This document shows positions 10,377-20,717 of a stretch of DNA of 64,000 bases, piece by piece. A program made the translations under genes and the position numbers. Source of the DNA: Gari tellinella (lineage: Eukaryota; Mollusca; Bivalvia; Cardiida; Psammobiidae); contig OV277863.1 in NCBI GenBank assembly GCA_922989275.2, positions 48,156,999-48,220,998 on the forward strand, given 5' to 3'. Below the pieces are notes generated by a model, which did no database searches, had not been told where the DNA came from, and was given only the letters and a program-made list of their open reading frames with translations. How positions within the stretch are numbered: the first letter of the stretch is position 1; each line of letters opens with the position of its first letter.

Positions 10377-10982
10377 CCCTTTTATACCAGCATGAACTGT
10401 CCCGGTATATACTTGGTGGTAGATTTCATTATACATGTAAGTAAACAATGGTAATCTACAGTCACTGCCGTGTCCATACAGCAGAACGTTTTACGACCAC
10501 TATTTTAAAACGAATGCATCTTAATTACATGTATATAAAAGACAGGTAACAGTTTAAAGCAAAGTGAAAGTTAAACATAAATCATCTATATGAGCTTTTG
10601 TTTTATATTCACATTGATTTAAGCAGCCACATGTCTGATTACCTAATAATTAAAACAACTTAGAGGTTTAATTGTATATGAACTCGCAAACAGTGCAGAT
10701 TCTGACGAGACGTCGCGTTACGCTTTGTCTCATTTTTCCAATATCTTCTTTAGCAGACACTATAGGCTTAATTAAATGGGTTAATACCCGCATGCCGAAC
10801 CTGGGGCTGACTTATAGAAAGTAGAGATTAGAAATGATTTAGGATCGAACATATTGTTTGCTCTGTTCAGTCACTTCCGCTTTTTCAAGCTCGGGTTTCC
10901 CAGGTTTAATTGTATATGTTTTCTTATGGATTTCGTACTTATGTCTTGTTTCTCGTCATCATGGACTAGTTCTTTTTTTCAG
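10377..10982. other. Putative MyD88 intron sequence
   Basis: AT-rich, with one broken hairpin-core fragment at 10684-10735. The ORF 10858-11040 overlaps the exon at 10983 in the wrong frame and is not real. Confidence 0.4.
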
Positions 10983-11036
10983 TGTCCAACTCCGACATGA
11001 AAGTGAACGAATTCAAGTGTGCAGACGTAACGGCCG
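10983..11036 (+). CDS. MYD88: MyD88 linker exon (between death and TIR domains)
   Basis: A 54-bp exon between a strong 3' splice site (TTCTTTTTTTCAG, ending 10982) and a consensus donor GTAAGT at 11037. In the only frame without a stop it reads SNSDMKVNEFKCADVTA. It starts with two bases completing a codon and leaves one base that joins in phase with the exon at 13985. In MyD88 a short, poorly conserved intermediate segment separates the death and TIR domains, which fits both length and position. The assignment rests on phase, splice signals and location rather than on sequence similarity. Confidence 0.55.
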
Positions 11037-11067
11037 GTAAGTTTAACATGCTCCCTAACATGTCTGT

Positions 11068-11314
11068 TTAACCCATTACCTGTTTCTTGTTTTGAAAACA
11101 AGTGACCATTCAAAACAGGTTGGAAGTAAAACATATTGTGTCTTAGTGCGCATTCTGCTTTACTTTCAGTCTGCTTTAAGCTACCATCTGTTAGGATATG
11201 GAAAAAATAGTATGGTGCATGTTCATGACTGTATAAAGCAGAACTATTTTCTTCAGTGGAATAATAATTTAAAGGCGTATAAATAAAATGCGTATATATG
11301 GAGTAATGGGTTAA
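11068..11314. mobile_element. MITE family D, copy 4 (TTAA target site)
   Basis: A 247-bp element bounded by TTAA. The left hairpin arm is more diverged than in D1 or D3. It starts 31 bp after the donor of the linker exon, inside the MyD88 intron. Confidence 0.7.
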
Positions 11315-11359
11315 GCCAACTTGTCTGTTTCTAGCTCTTACTCTGTCACACGCAACTTC

Positions 11360-11450
11360 GACTACATTTGCAATCAGTTTGTATCCCGATCAGAAACCGA
11401 GTAATACGACGTCGCCATGGTCAGAATCCAAACTGATTGGCACTCGATTC
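11360..11450. repeat. Degenerate hairpin core
   Basis: TGCAATCAGTTTGTATCCCG and a rough complement (CAGAATCCAAACTGATTGG) mark an eroded MITE core. Confidence 0.45.
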
Positions 11451-11809
11451 ATTATTAATCCAGTCAAATTGAAGGGAAAAACCAACAAAACAGGCGACGT
11501 GTTGAATTTAGATGATATAGTAGTAAAAAGATTAAAATAATAATGTTTTCTTAATATTCGATATAGTCAACACACATACTTAGACTCTACGCCATATATA
11601 ATGTGTAGTTTTTCTGCTAAAGATATTAGATTATATATTTAAAAGAAAATGTATTTTAACTGAATGAAGATACCGTAATTATTATTGTAATATAGTACGG
11701 ATCTTTTTCAGAATTATATTACATGTCTGGTTTTAACTATTCACCTCTGAAACTTTTAATGGGCGCTTCGCACCTAAGACTTGTCTATGTTTTACTATTC
11801 AGTGTTGAT
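11451..11809. other. Unassigned AT-rich intron sequence
   Basis: No gene or repeat recognised. Confidence 0.4.
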
Positions 11810-12060
11810 TTAACCCTTTACCCCATAGAAGCGACTTTTAGCGAATCTGATTGATTCCTCCGCTGAAGAAAATAGTTCCAATTTAATCAGTCATGAATAT
11901 ATATTATAGGGAATATTTTCTATATTCTAACACTGGATAGCTTAAAGCAGGCTGAAAGTAAAGCAGAATGCGCCTTAAGCGCATTCTGCTTTACTTTCAA
12001 CCTGCTTTAAGTAGTCATCTATGTTCAATACTAGAAATAAGCTATCAGGTAAAGGGTTAA
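11810..12060. mobile_element. MITE family D, copy 5 (TTAA target site)
   Basis: A 251-bp element bounded by TTAA, very similar to D1. The hairpin at about 11945-12012 has near-perfect arms. Confidence 0.8.
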
Positions 12061-12600
12061 AACCGTGGAAATGGCAATACTTCCTACAAAGCAAACTGGC
12101 TGCTATAATGTGATGGAACCGATGAACGAGAGCGACCCATGCAATATGAAGTCTCTATCACATGTTGTTTAAGGGTAATGGCCAATGTTAAATTTGACCT
12201 GTAAATGACTTTGACTTTTTTATGACATGACCCAAGTTGTACTGAGCTCAAAAGCTTCTTGAGTTGAGTGCTTATGCCAAATATAAAGTCTCTATCAAAT
12301 GGAGTTACAAAGTTATGTCCAATATCAAATTCTATAGTAACCTATTTTCAATTCTAGAAATAGGCTATCAGGTAAAGGGTTAAAACAATGCATTGCAAAA
12401 TGGCAAACCGTGCATATCCTGATCAGAGGGCCCCTGCATAGGAGAAGAGTACTCGTCACATGTAATCCTTTTTTTGTAAACAACGAATGTACTCGTCAAT
12501 AGGGATCATTCACATCAATGGGGACCAATGTGTTAAAATGCCATAGTAAATGTTTGCACTCGGTAAAATAAGTTTTAAACTTAACCCTTTTAAAATATTA
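12061..12600. repeat. Fragments of D- and K-family MITEs
   Basis: A D-type terminus (GGCTATCAGGTAAAGGGTTAA, 12361-12381) is followed by a K-type arm (CATATCCTGATCAGAGGGC, 12413). Before it lies a short degenerate tandem stretch with TCTCTATCA at 12150 and 12291. Confidence 0.4.
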
Positions 12601-12790
12601 CCGTTTGCTGAACTCTTTCGCAGACAAAATATCGTCTGCTAAAATGTGTCGTCTGCGATTTTATGCCATGTTCATAATTTTGACAGAAAAAATATTGATA
12701 CATATGTCCAGCAATTTGGATCCTGATCTGACGCACAGTTTCGCGGCGTGTGATCTGGATCCAATCTGTTTGCAATGTCAAGTTGTGTCG
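12601..12790. repeat. Hairpin core repeat (12708-12773) with MITE flanks
   Basis: The core has arms AATTTGGATCCTGATCTGAC and GTGATCTGGATCCAATCTG, with GTCGTCTGC motifs on the left. The overlapping ORFs on both strands are explained by it. Confidence 0.5.
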
Positions 12791-13560
12791 CCTATGGCGG
12801 GTTCATGCAAACACCTATGTTATTTGGCATCTCTAGAAATACTAATGTCAACAAAGATTTGAAAAAGCTGGTGTTTCCCAAGTTTTGAAGCTTCTACAAA
12901 ATGAACAAAATAAGTTTGGCAAACAAATTAAGTTTATGTCTTCGTCAACACCAGACCTAACTAAACTGATTCGTGTAAACAGTTTGGATCTATATTAAGG
13001 ACTTAGTAACTCATAGACAATCAAAATGGCTTAACTCCCTCAAGCCTTGACGTCATCAATTTTATCTTTTTTCAAATTTAAATTATTAATTTTTTTTATT
13101 TGGGCACTGATTACACTTTATGCGTGTCTAAATCAGGATCCACACAGTTTGCCAATAATTAGTGTGCTCGGGGTCAGTTAAAGGGCTTTACTCTGAATTT
13201 AAAATAAAAAACCAACATGTAGACGACACATTTTAACACCTCTAAATTTCTAACGGACATTTTCAATGTTCAATTAAGTGTAGTCCATTTTAGAGTAATG
13301 GTGGTATTCTAGCAATATATCGCAAACTGAATAGCAGTGCAGACCCTGGTCAGAGAGCTGCTGCAGGATCCATCTGCTCTGGGTCTACATTGTTGACATA
13401 GGAAACGTGTACTTTCACGTGTCACAGGTACTGCTTATCAATTACGACTATACTCATCACCAGGGGCATGCGTTAAGCTCCGACCCGCGAAACTTCAAAT
13501 GGACAGTTTCGGATTAAGAATAGTCTATTTTTTCTTTCTTAAAGATTTTTCTACAATGTT
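12791..13560. repeat. Degenerate MITE fragments in MyD88 intron
   Basis: Half-cores at about 12978 and 13135, and a K-type core at about 13330-13395 (AGTGCAGACCCTGGTCAGAG and a rough complement). No complete element is present. Confidence 0.4.
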
Positions 13561-13569
13561 TTGTAAAAT

Positions 13570-13705
13570 GACACCTGTTTTGCAAACTGTTTGACACCCA
13601 TCTCAATGTTTCTTAAGTCAAAATAGGTAAACTTTAAATTTGAGAAATAAAAGCAGACGATAATTGTTTAAAAGTGATGACGCCATGGCAGTGGAGGAGT
13701 TAAAC
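13570..13705. repeat. J-family MITE fragment, inverted
   Basis: Reverse complement of the J motif set (GTTTGACACC, CTTAAGTCAAAATAGG, AAATAAAAGCAGACGATAA, GATGACGCCATGGCAGTG). Compare 9520-9705. Confidence 0.5.
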
Positions 13706-13785
13706 TGTCTGCATAAGACACATGTACTCTGAACGAGGTTTCGTTTGAATGGCTGCAATGATAGGAATCTACCATATTCAGGGCT

Positions 13786-13975
13786 CCAGATAAGAGGGAG
13801 TTTTCTGAACAAATCCAACATTTTCTCACTCATACAGCACCAATGCCTATGATGTCACTACTCATTAGAATCGAGACGATTCTAATGAGTAGTGGCACCA
13901 TAGGGATTAAAGCAGAAATAAAGGTTTTAGTTTATGAGATAACCTCCTGCATATTTACAGAAACATTTCTTGTTT
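13786..13975. mobile_element. MITE family L, copy 1 (hAT-like ends)
   Basis: It starts CAGGGCTCCAGATAAGA and contains a small palindrome ACTCATTAGAATCG/CGATTCTAATGAGT at 13859-13886. Similar sequence occurs at 37150-37330 and 54598-54790, the latter with both ends. It ends just before the splice acceptor of the MyD88 exon, so the ATG at 13843 belongs to the MITE and not to MyD88. Confidence 0.5.
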
Positions 13976-13984
13976 TGTTTGTAG

Positions 13985-14177
13985 CAAAGACTGGCGTATC
14001 GGTACAGTATGACGCCTTTATTTGTTATACCTTTGATGACGTTGACGATCTCAAGTTTGTCAAAGGCCTTATTGAAGAGCTAGAGAAAAACAAAGGACTA
14101 AAACTGTTTGTACCAGGACGGGACGATCTCCCTGGTTCTGCCTATCACGTGATTACATCCTACATGATAGAGAAGAG
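13985..14177 (+). CDS. MYD88: MyD88 TIR domain, first exon
   Basis: MyD88 is the cytosolic adaptor that links Toll-like and IL-1-type receptors to IRAK kinases. This exon encodes the N-terminal half of its TIR domain: box 1 is YDAFICY, box 2 is GRDDLPGS, and the exon ends in ...SYMIEKR, all close to MyD88 TIR domains. The acceptor is TTTGTTTGTAG (ending 13984) and the donor is GTAAGT at 14178. It begins with two bases completing a codon and ends after two bases of the next, matching the exons at 10983 and 19414. Translation upstream to the ATG at 13843 is intronic MITE. The 3' end of this exon was the seed of the minisatellite that follows. Confidence 0.92.
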
Positions 14178-15440
14178 GTAAGTAAATGCGTTATTACAGT
14201 CAACATGACAGAGAAAAAGTAAGTGCTGGCATGATTACAGCCTACATGATAGAGAAAAAGTGAGTGCTGGCATGATTACAGCCTACATGATAGAGATAAG
14301 TGATAGCGTTATTACAGCCTACATGATAGAGAAAAGGTGAGTGCTGGCATGATTACAGCCTACATGGCCGAGAAAAAGTGAGTGCTGGTATGATTATAGC
14401 CTACATTACAGAGAAAAAGTGAGTGCTGGCATGATTAGAGTCTACATGATAGAGAAAAAGGTGAGTGCTGGCATGATTACAGTCTACATGATAGAGAAAA
14501 GGTGAGTGCTGGCATGATTACAGCCTACATGATAGAGAAAAAAGTGAGTTCTGGCATGATTACAGCCTACATGACAGAGAAAAAGTGAGTGCTGGCATGA
14601 TTACAGCCTACATGATAGAGGAGAGGTAAGTGATAGCGTTATTACAGCCTACATGGTAAAGAAAAAGTGAGTGCTGGCATGATTACAGCCTACATGGTAG
14701 AGAAAAAGTGAGTGCTGGCATGATAACAGCCTACATGACAGAGAAAAAGTGAGTGCTGGCATGATTACAGTCTAAATGATAGAGGAGAGGTAAGTGATAG
14801 CATCATTACAGCCTACATGATAGAGAAAAAGTGAGTGCTGGCATGATTACAGCCTACATGATAGAGAAAAAGTGAGTGCTGGCATGATTACAGTCTACAT
14901 GATAGAGAAAAAGTAAGTGCTGGCATGATTACAGCCTACATTATAGAGGAGAGGTAAGTGATAGCGTTATTACAGCCTACATGACAGAGAAAAAGTGAGT
15001 GCTGGCATGATTACAGCCTACATGACAGAGAAAAAGTAAGTGCTGGCATGATTACAGTCTACATGATAGAGAAAAAGTAAGTGCTGGCATGATTACAGCC
15101 TATATGACAGAGAAAAAGTAAGTGCTGGCATGATTACAGTCTACATGATAGAGAAAAAGTAAGTGCTGGCATGATTACAGCCTACATGATAGAGGAGAGG
15201 TAAGTGATAGCGTTATTACAGCCTACATGACAGAGAAAAAGTGAGTGCTGGCATGATTACAGCCTACATGACAGAGAAAAAGTAAGTGCTGGCATGATTA
15301 CAGTCTACATGATAGAGAAAAAGTGAGTGCTGGCATGATTACAGTCTACATGATAGAGAAAAAGTGAGTGCTGGCATGATTACAGCCTACATGACAGAGA
15401 AAAAGTGAGTGCTGGCATGATTACAGCCTGCATGATAGAG
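14178..15440 (+). repeat. ~41-bp minisatellite derived from exon end and splice donor, part 1
   Basis: About 30 units of ~41 bp. The typical unit is GTGAGTGCTGGCATG-ATTACAGCCTACATGATAGAG-AAAAA; a second type reads GTAAGTGATAGCGTT-ATTACAG... ending GAGGAGAG. Both match the end of the preceding exon (ATTACATCCTACATGATAGAGAAGAG, here only in parts) plus its donor GTAAGT. Translated, the exon-like part gives ITAYMIEKK, against ITSYMIEKR in the exon. The array therefore arose by tandem duplication across the exon/intron junction. Confidence 0.9.
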
Positions 15441-16820
15441 AACAAGAGCACCGCAAGCCGGGCACATTATACGCCCGTCAAATCGATCTTAGAATGTAGT
15501 CATATTAAAACCCTATCAAGGTAAAGTGAACAAAAGGGGAAGAACCCTGAAAGTTAGGTGTCATATTCTGACCAAGTTTCAAAAGGATTGGAATAAATTT
15601 GTTTGAAAAAGAGAGCGGACAAACAAAAAATGCCCGTTTTTTACGATAAAAGGGGCATAACTCTTAAATGTCAGGGGCAATCTTGCTGGTTATCAAACAT
15701 GACCGAGACATTATGGTCATACACATGCTGCCAAAGTTTCAAAAAGGATTGGAATAAAGTTTGAGTTAGAGAGCGGACAAACTAAAAATGCATGTTTTTG
15801 ACAAAATAAGGGGCATAACTCTTGAATGTCAAGGGCAATCTTGCTGGTTATGGAACATATTTGAGACATTAGGGTAATACAGATGCTGACTAAGTTTCAA
15901 AAGGATTGGATTAATTTGTTTGAGTAAGAGAGCGGACAAACTAAAAAATGCCCGTTTTAGATAAAAAAAGGGGCATAACTCTTGACTGTCTGTGGCAATC
16001 TTGCTGGTTATGGTTCATAATCGAGACAGTACAGTCATACACATGCTGAACAAGTTTCAAAAGGATTGGAATAAATTTGTTTGAGTAAGGGCGCGGACAA
16101 ACTAAAATATGCCCGTTTTTTACGAAAAAGGGGCATAGCTCTTCAATGTCTGGGGCAATCTTGCTGGTTATTGAACTTGACCCAGACATTATGGTCATAC
16201 ACATGCTGACCAAGTTTCAAAAGGATTGGAATAAATTTGTTTAAGTTAGAGAGCGGACAAAATAAAATATGCCGGTTTTTGACGATAAAAGGGGCATAAC
16301 TCTTGAATGTCTGGGGCAATCCTGCTGATTATCGAACTTGACTGAGATATTATAGTCATACACACGCTGACAAAGTTTCAAAAGGATTAAAATAAATTTT
16401 TTGAGTGAGAGAGCGGACAAGCTAAAATATGCCTTTTTTACGAAAAAAGGGGCATAACTCTTGAATGTCTGGGGCCATCCTGCTGGTTATCGAACTTGAC
16501 CGAGATATTATGGTCAAACACATGCTGTCAAAGTTTCAAATAGATTAAAATAAATTTATTTGAGTAAGAGAGCGGACAAACCAAAATGCCTGTTTCTGTC
16601 GAAAAAAGGGGCATAACTCTTGAATGTCTAGGGCAATCTTGCTGGTTAACGAACTTGACCGAGATATTATGGTCATACACGTTCTGACTAAGTTTCAAAA
16701 GGATTGGACTTATTTTGTTTGAGTTAGAGAGCGGACATGAAAACAAAGTTAACGGACGGATGGACGGACGGACGGACAGCGCCACGACATAATACGTCCC
16801 GTCTGAAGACGGGCGTATAA
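15441..16820. mobile_element. Tandem-core (pearl/Helentron-like) element P1 inside the minisatellite
   Basis: Inserted between two minisatellite units. It starts AACAAGAGCACCGC, has a subterminal ATTATACGCCCGTC (15464) that is inverted at the right end (GACGGGCGTATAA), and closes with a short hairpin (CCCGTCTGAAGACGGG). Between these lie seven monomers of about 159 bp beginning GGGGCATAACTCTT at 15652, 15810, 15970, 16130, 16291, 16449 and 16608, then a (GGAC)n stretch at 16754-16780. The ORFs read through it are artefacts. The structure resembles bivalve pearl elements and non-autonomous Helentrons; no replicase is encoded. Confidence 0.75.
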
Positions 16821-18570
16821 AAAGTGAGTGCTGGCATGATTACAGCCTACATGACAGAGAAAAAGTGAGTGCTGGCATGATTACAGCCTACATGATAGAG
16901 GAGAGGTAAGTGATAGCGTCATTACAGCCTACATGACAGAGAAAAAGTGAGTGCTGGCATGATTACAGCCTACATGACAGAGAAAAAGTGAGTGCCGGCA
17001 TGATTACAGCCTACATGATTGAGAAGGGGTTTAGTAAAAGCGTTATTACAGTCTATATAATAGAGCAAAAGTGAGTGCTGGCATGATTACAGCCTACATG
17101 ACAGAGAAGAGGTAAGTGATAGCGTTATTAGTCTACACGATAGAAAACAAGTGAGTGCTGGCATGATTACAGCCTACATGATAGACAAAGGGTTAAGTAA
17201 AAGCGTTTTTACAGTCTATAAAATAGAGAAAAAATGAGTGCTGGCATGATTACAGCCTACATGATAGAGGAGAGGTAAGTGATAGCGTTATTTCAGCCTA
17301 CATGACAGAGAAAAAGTGAGTGCTGGCATGATTATAGTCTACATGATAGAGAAAAAGTGAGTGCTTGCATGATTACAGTCTACATGACAGAGAAAAAGTG
17401 AGTGCTGGCATGATTACAGCTTACATGATAGAGGAGAGGTAAGTGATAGCGTTATTACAGCCTACATGATAGAGAAAAAGTAAGTGCTTGCATGATTACA
17501 GCCTAAATGACAGAGAAAACGTGAGTACTGGCATGATTACAGCTTACATGATAGAGAAAAAGTGAGTGCTGGCATGATTACAGTCTACATGATAGAGGAG
17601 AGGTAAGTGATAGCGTTATTACAGCCTACATGACAGAGAAAAAGTGAGTGCTGGCATGATTACAGTCTACATGATAGAAAAAAAGTGAGTGCTGGCATGA
17701 TTACAGCCTACATGACAGAGAAAAAGTTAGTGCTGGCATGATTACAGTCTACATGATAGAGGAGAGGTAAGTGATAGCATTATTACAGCCTACATGATAG
17801 AGAAAAAGTGAGTGCTGCCATGATTACAGCCTACATGACAGAGAAAAAAAAGTGAGTGCTGGCATGATTACAGCCTACATGATAGAGAAAAAGTGAGTGC
17901 TGGCATGATTACAGCCTACATGACAGAGAAAAAGTGAGTGCTGGCATGATTACAGCCTACATGATAGAGGAGAGGTAAGTGATAGCGTCATTACAGCCTA
18001 CATGACAGAAAAAGTGAGTGCTGGCATGATTACAGCCTACATGACAGAGAAAAGGTGAGTGCTGGCATGATTACAGCCTACACGATAGAGAAAAAGTGAG
18101 TGCTGGCATGATTACAGCCTACATGATAGAGGAGAGGTAAGTGCTGGCATGATTACAGCCTACATAATAGAGGAGAGGTAAGTGATAGCGTCATTACAGT
18201 CTTCATGATAGAGAAAAAGTTAGTGCTGGCATGATTACAGCCTACATGATAGAAGAGAGGTAAGTGATAGCGTTATTACAGCCTACATGATAGAGAAAAA
18301 GTGAGTGCTGGCATGATTACACTCTTCATGGTTTAGAAAAGGTGAGTTATATTGTAGTTACAGGCTATATGATAGAGAAAAGGTGAGTGATGGCGTAATT
18401 CAACATACATAATAGAGAAAGGATGCGTACAATCGTGATTACGGCCTACATAGAGAAAAGATAAGTGCTAGCATTATTAGAGCCTACATGGAAGAGAAAT
18501 GTTAATTATAGCGAGATTACAATCTATATGATTAAAACATTTACAGCCTATATGATAGAGGAAATTTCAG
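16821..18570 (+). repeat. ~41-bp minisatellite derived from exon end and splice donor, part 2
   Basis: About 40 more units, continuing the array after P1. GAGGAGAGGTAAGTGATAGCG-type units recur about every 160-205 bp (16907, 17273, 17434, 17599, 17765, 17970), giving a higher-order period of 4-5 units. Units after 18330 become increasingly diverged, as expected at an array edge. Confidence 0.9.
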
Positions 18571-19413
18571 TGCTAGCGTAAGATAAAATCAAAGAGGATA
18601 ATCTCAAAGACAATCATGTCAAAATGCATGTCAAAAATACTCTTTGGTTTTATGGTTGATTTCATTACAAAATATGATATGTATTTGGGCATTTCTATCT
18701 TTGATAACAACCTAGCTGGTTTGAACTATTAGATCTAGGAAAATATTAAGATTAATGAGCGGTTGGTGTTATAGCACGAATTACTCTTTTCGTTGTTGCT
18801 GCGGAGAAGACAATATTCATGTCCAGTGTAAACGAGTCTAAATGAGCCGTGTCATGACAAAACCTGTCTTATTGCATTGCAATATTGTACAGACCAAGCA
18901 CAGTTTTCATGACAGGCTCTGCAGATGAGTTTGATCTACACTAACAACTACCATATACTTGTATAATACAGCTACATAAAATACTTTAGTTGCTTGCGGG
19001 TGTCAAACAGTGTAGATCAAGGCCAGACGCCGTGTCTTTGACGCGGCGGCTGGACTTGATAGACACTGTTTGAAATGCAATAAGGCATGTTTTGTCATGA
19101 CACAGTTCAAAACTAAACGCATGCAAATATAATATCATGTAGAAAATGATACTTTTTTGAAGATTCTGACGATTGACTTTAACCTGTGTGGCAAACAGCT
19201 TGGAATCTTATCTGACTCCAAACTTACGAATTTTTACATTAATTTTATGAACGTACGTACTTATTGTGAAAGAATATCTTCTCATCTACAAACTGCTGAT
19301 GACTCAATCCATTTCGGATTACGACATTATGAACCATGAGCACAGTTACATCTCTTGTCTCAGACATATGTACAATGAAATGTGTTGAGTGCAATATATC
19401 CTTAATATTTCAG
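18571..19413. other. Rest of MyD88 TIR intron, with hairpin 19004-19072
   Basis: AT-rich intron sequence. The only clear structure is a hairpin (CAAACAGTGTAGATCAAG ... CTTGATAGACACTGTTTG) with a GACGCCG/CGGCG stem, a variant of the window-wide core. The intron ends TTTCAG at 19413. Confidence 0.6.
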
Positions 19414-19505
19414 GTGTAAACGTGTTGTGGTCGTGATTTCCAAGTCTTTCCTGAAGAGCTCTGCCTGTGATTTCCAACTCAGATTCGCCCACTCCTTGGC
19501 ACCAG
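19414..19505 (+). CDS. MYD88: MyD88 TIR domain, second exon
   Basis: A 92-bp exon with acceptor CTTAATATTTCAG and donor GTAACG. It completes the Arg codon left open by the previous exon and continues [20 protein letters not shown] to ...FAHSLAPG. This is the conserved middle of the MyD88 TIR fold (betaC strand and following helix; CDF and FA.SL.PG are characteristic). It ends after one base of a Gly codon finished by the next exon. The minus-strand ORFs here are shadows. Confidence 0.92.
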
Positions 19506-20717
19506 GTAACGTAGAACGTGTCCATAGTAGCAACCACGGCCTTAATACGGGGTCACCAATGTTGAGATGATTAACCCTTAGCCCGCCAAATAAATTGTCG
19601 TCTGCTATATTTCTCGTCTGCTTCAAGTTTCAAAGTGCTTCAAAGTTGCTCAAAATTGCTGAAAATGTTGTCCGAGTGTCAAACAGCTTGGATCCGGATG
19701 AGACGCCGAGTTACTCGGCGTCTCATCCGGGTCCAAGCTGTTTGCATATGGAGCTATAGTCGTGAGTGGCAGGCTAAGGGTTAACTCTTTCATATACAAG
19801 TTGCATCGTCTGCTTTAACCATTTCACCGCCAAAACACCGTCTGTATGGATACTGTCGTAAATACGTGTTTGAAACTTTATGTCAAATAAAATCAGACAA
19901 GTATGCATACACTACACAGTTTTAAATATTATAATTTTATAAAAGTTAAAAATATAGCCACATGTTATACTAAAGTTAAAACACGTTCTGAAAATATATA
20001 TAAAAAAGATCTACTGTTATGTAAAAAATAGTTAGTAATAGCTCAAACTCATTTTTATATTAAACCAGGTATAATGCAAGCCGTTGAAGTAGGTTTTTAT
20101 GTTTTAAAATCAAAAGGTAGATATGCTAATCTAGAAAAATTTCATAGCGTTCGAAAAGACGTGTCGACTTTTTTCATTGGTAAAATAAGAAATATTATTT
20201 TTGGAAAAAAATGAGATTAAAGATAATTACACCTGTAAGTTGTAATGAAACTTTAATTTCATCAAAATTCAGACATAAACTGATATATTTCAAAAACACA
20301 TGTTAGAAATTGTACTTATTAAGAAGTTATTACGTCAAAAAAAAAAATATGTATGTTACAGTGTCCTCGAGTATCGGTCATTTAGGTTCATATTGTGACT
20401 TATCGAGTTATGTTATCTTATCGTGCATTATAATTTGTTGTCATAGGCAACGGATTGCTCTTTAAAATGATATATCACACCTGCATTTTGGACTTGTTGT
20501 ATTGAAGTTATTGATCAAGTATCATTAATTTTTGAATCACATTCGTACCATTTGTAAAGTATCCATGCATGAAGCATGATATATGCGGCGTCTGGTCTTG
20601 ATCCAATCCATTTGTCACTCTAATTAAAATATTCTTCAGTTTTGTGCAGAAAATACACTTAAGGAAGACGACAATTCAGTAGGGTTAAGCGTAATTTATG
20701 ACGTCATTACATTCCAG
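19506..20717. other. MyD88 last intron
   Basis: It contains MITE C2 and AT-rich sequence; a hairpin half-core lies at about 20584-20615. The intron ends CATTCCAG at 20717. Confidence 0.7.
19571..19784. mobile_element. MITE family C, copy 2 (TTAA target site)
   Basis: A 214-bp element bounded by TTAA, inverted relative to C1 (1204-1417) and the same length. It lies 65 bp downstream of the MyD88 donor at 19506. Confidence 0.8.

Noticed and set aside
13843..14181. ATG at 13843 as MyD88 start
   Set aside because: The first ~47 codons are MITE L sequence; a clear splice acceptor at 13984 starts the real exon.
15941..16785. Two minus-strand ORFs of 85-90 residues with similar sequences
   Set aside because: They translate the ~159-bp monomers of element P1; their similarity is that of the tandem repeat.
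14178..18570. Regular ~41-bp repeats resembling a CRISPR array
   Set aside because: No variable spacers, unit derived from a eukaryotic exon end, eukaryotic context.
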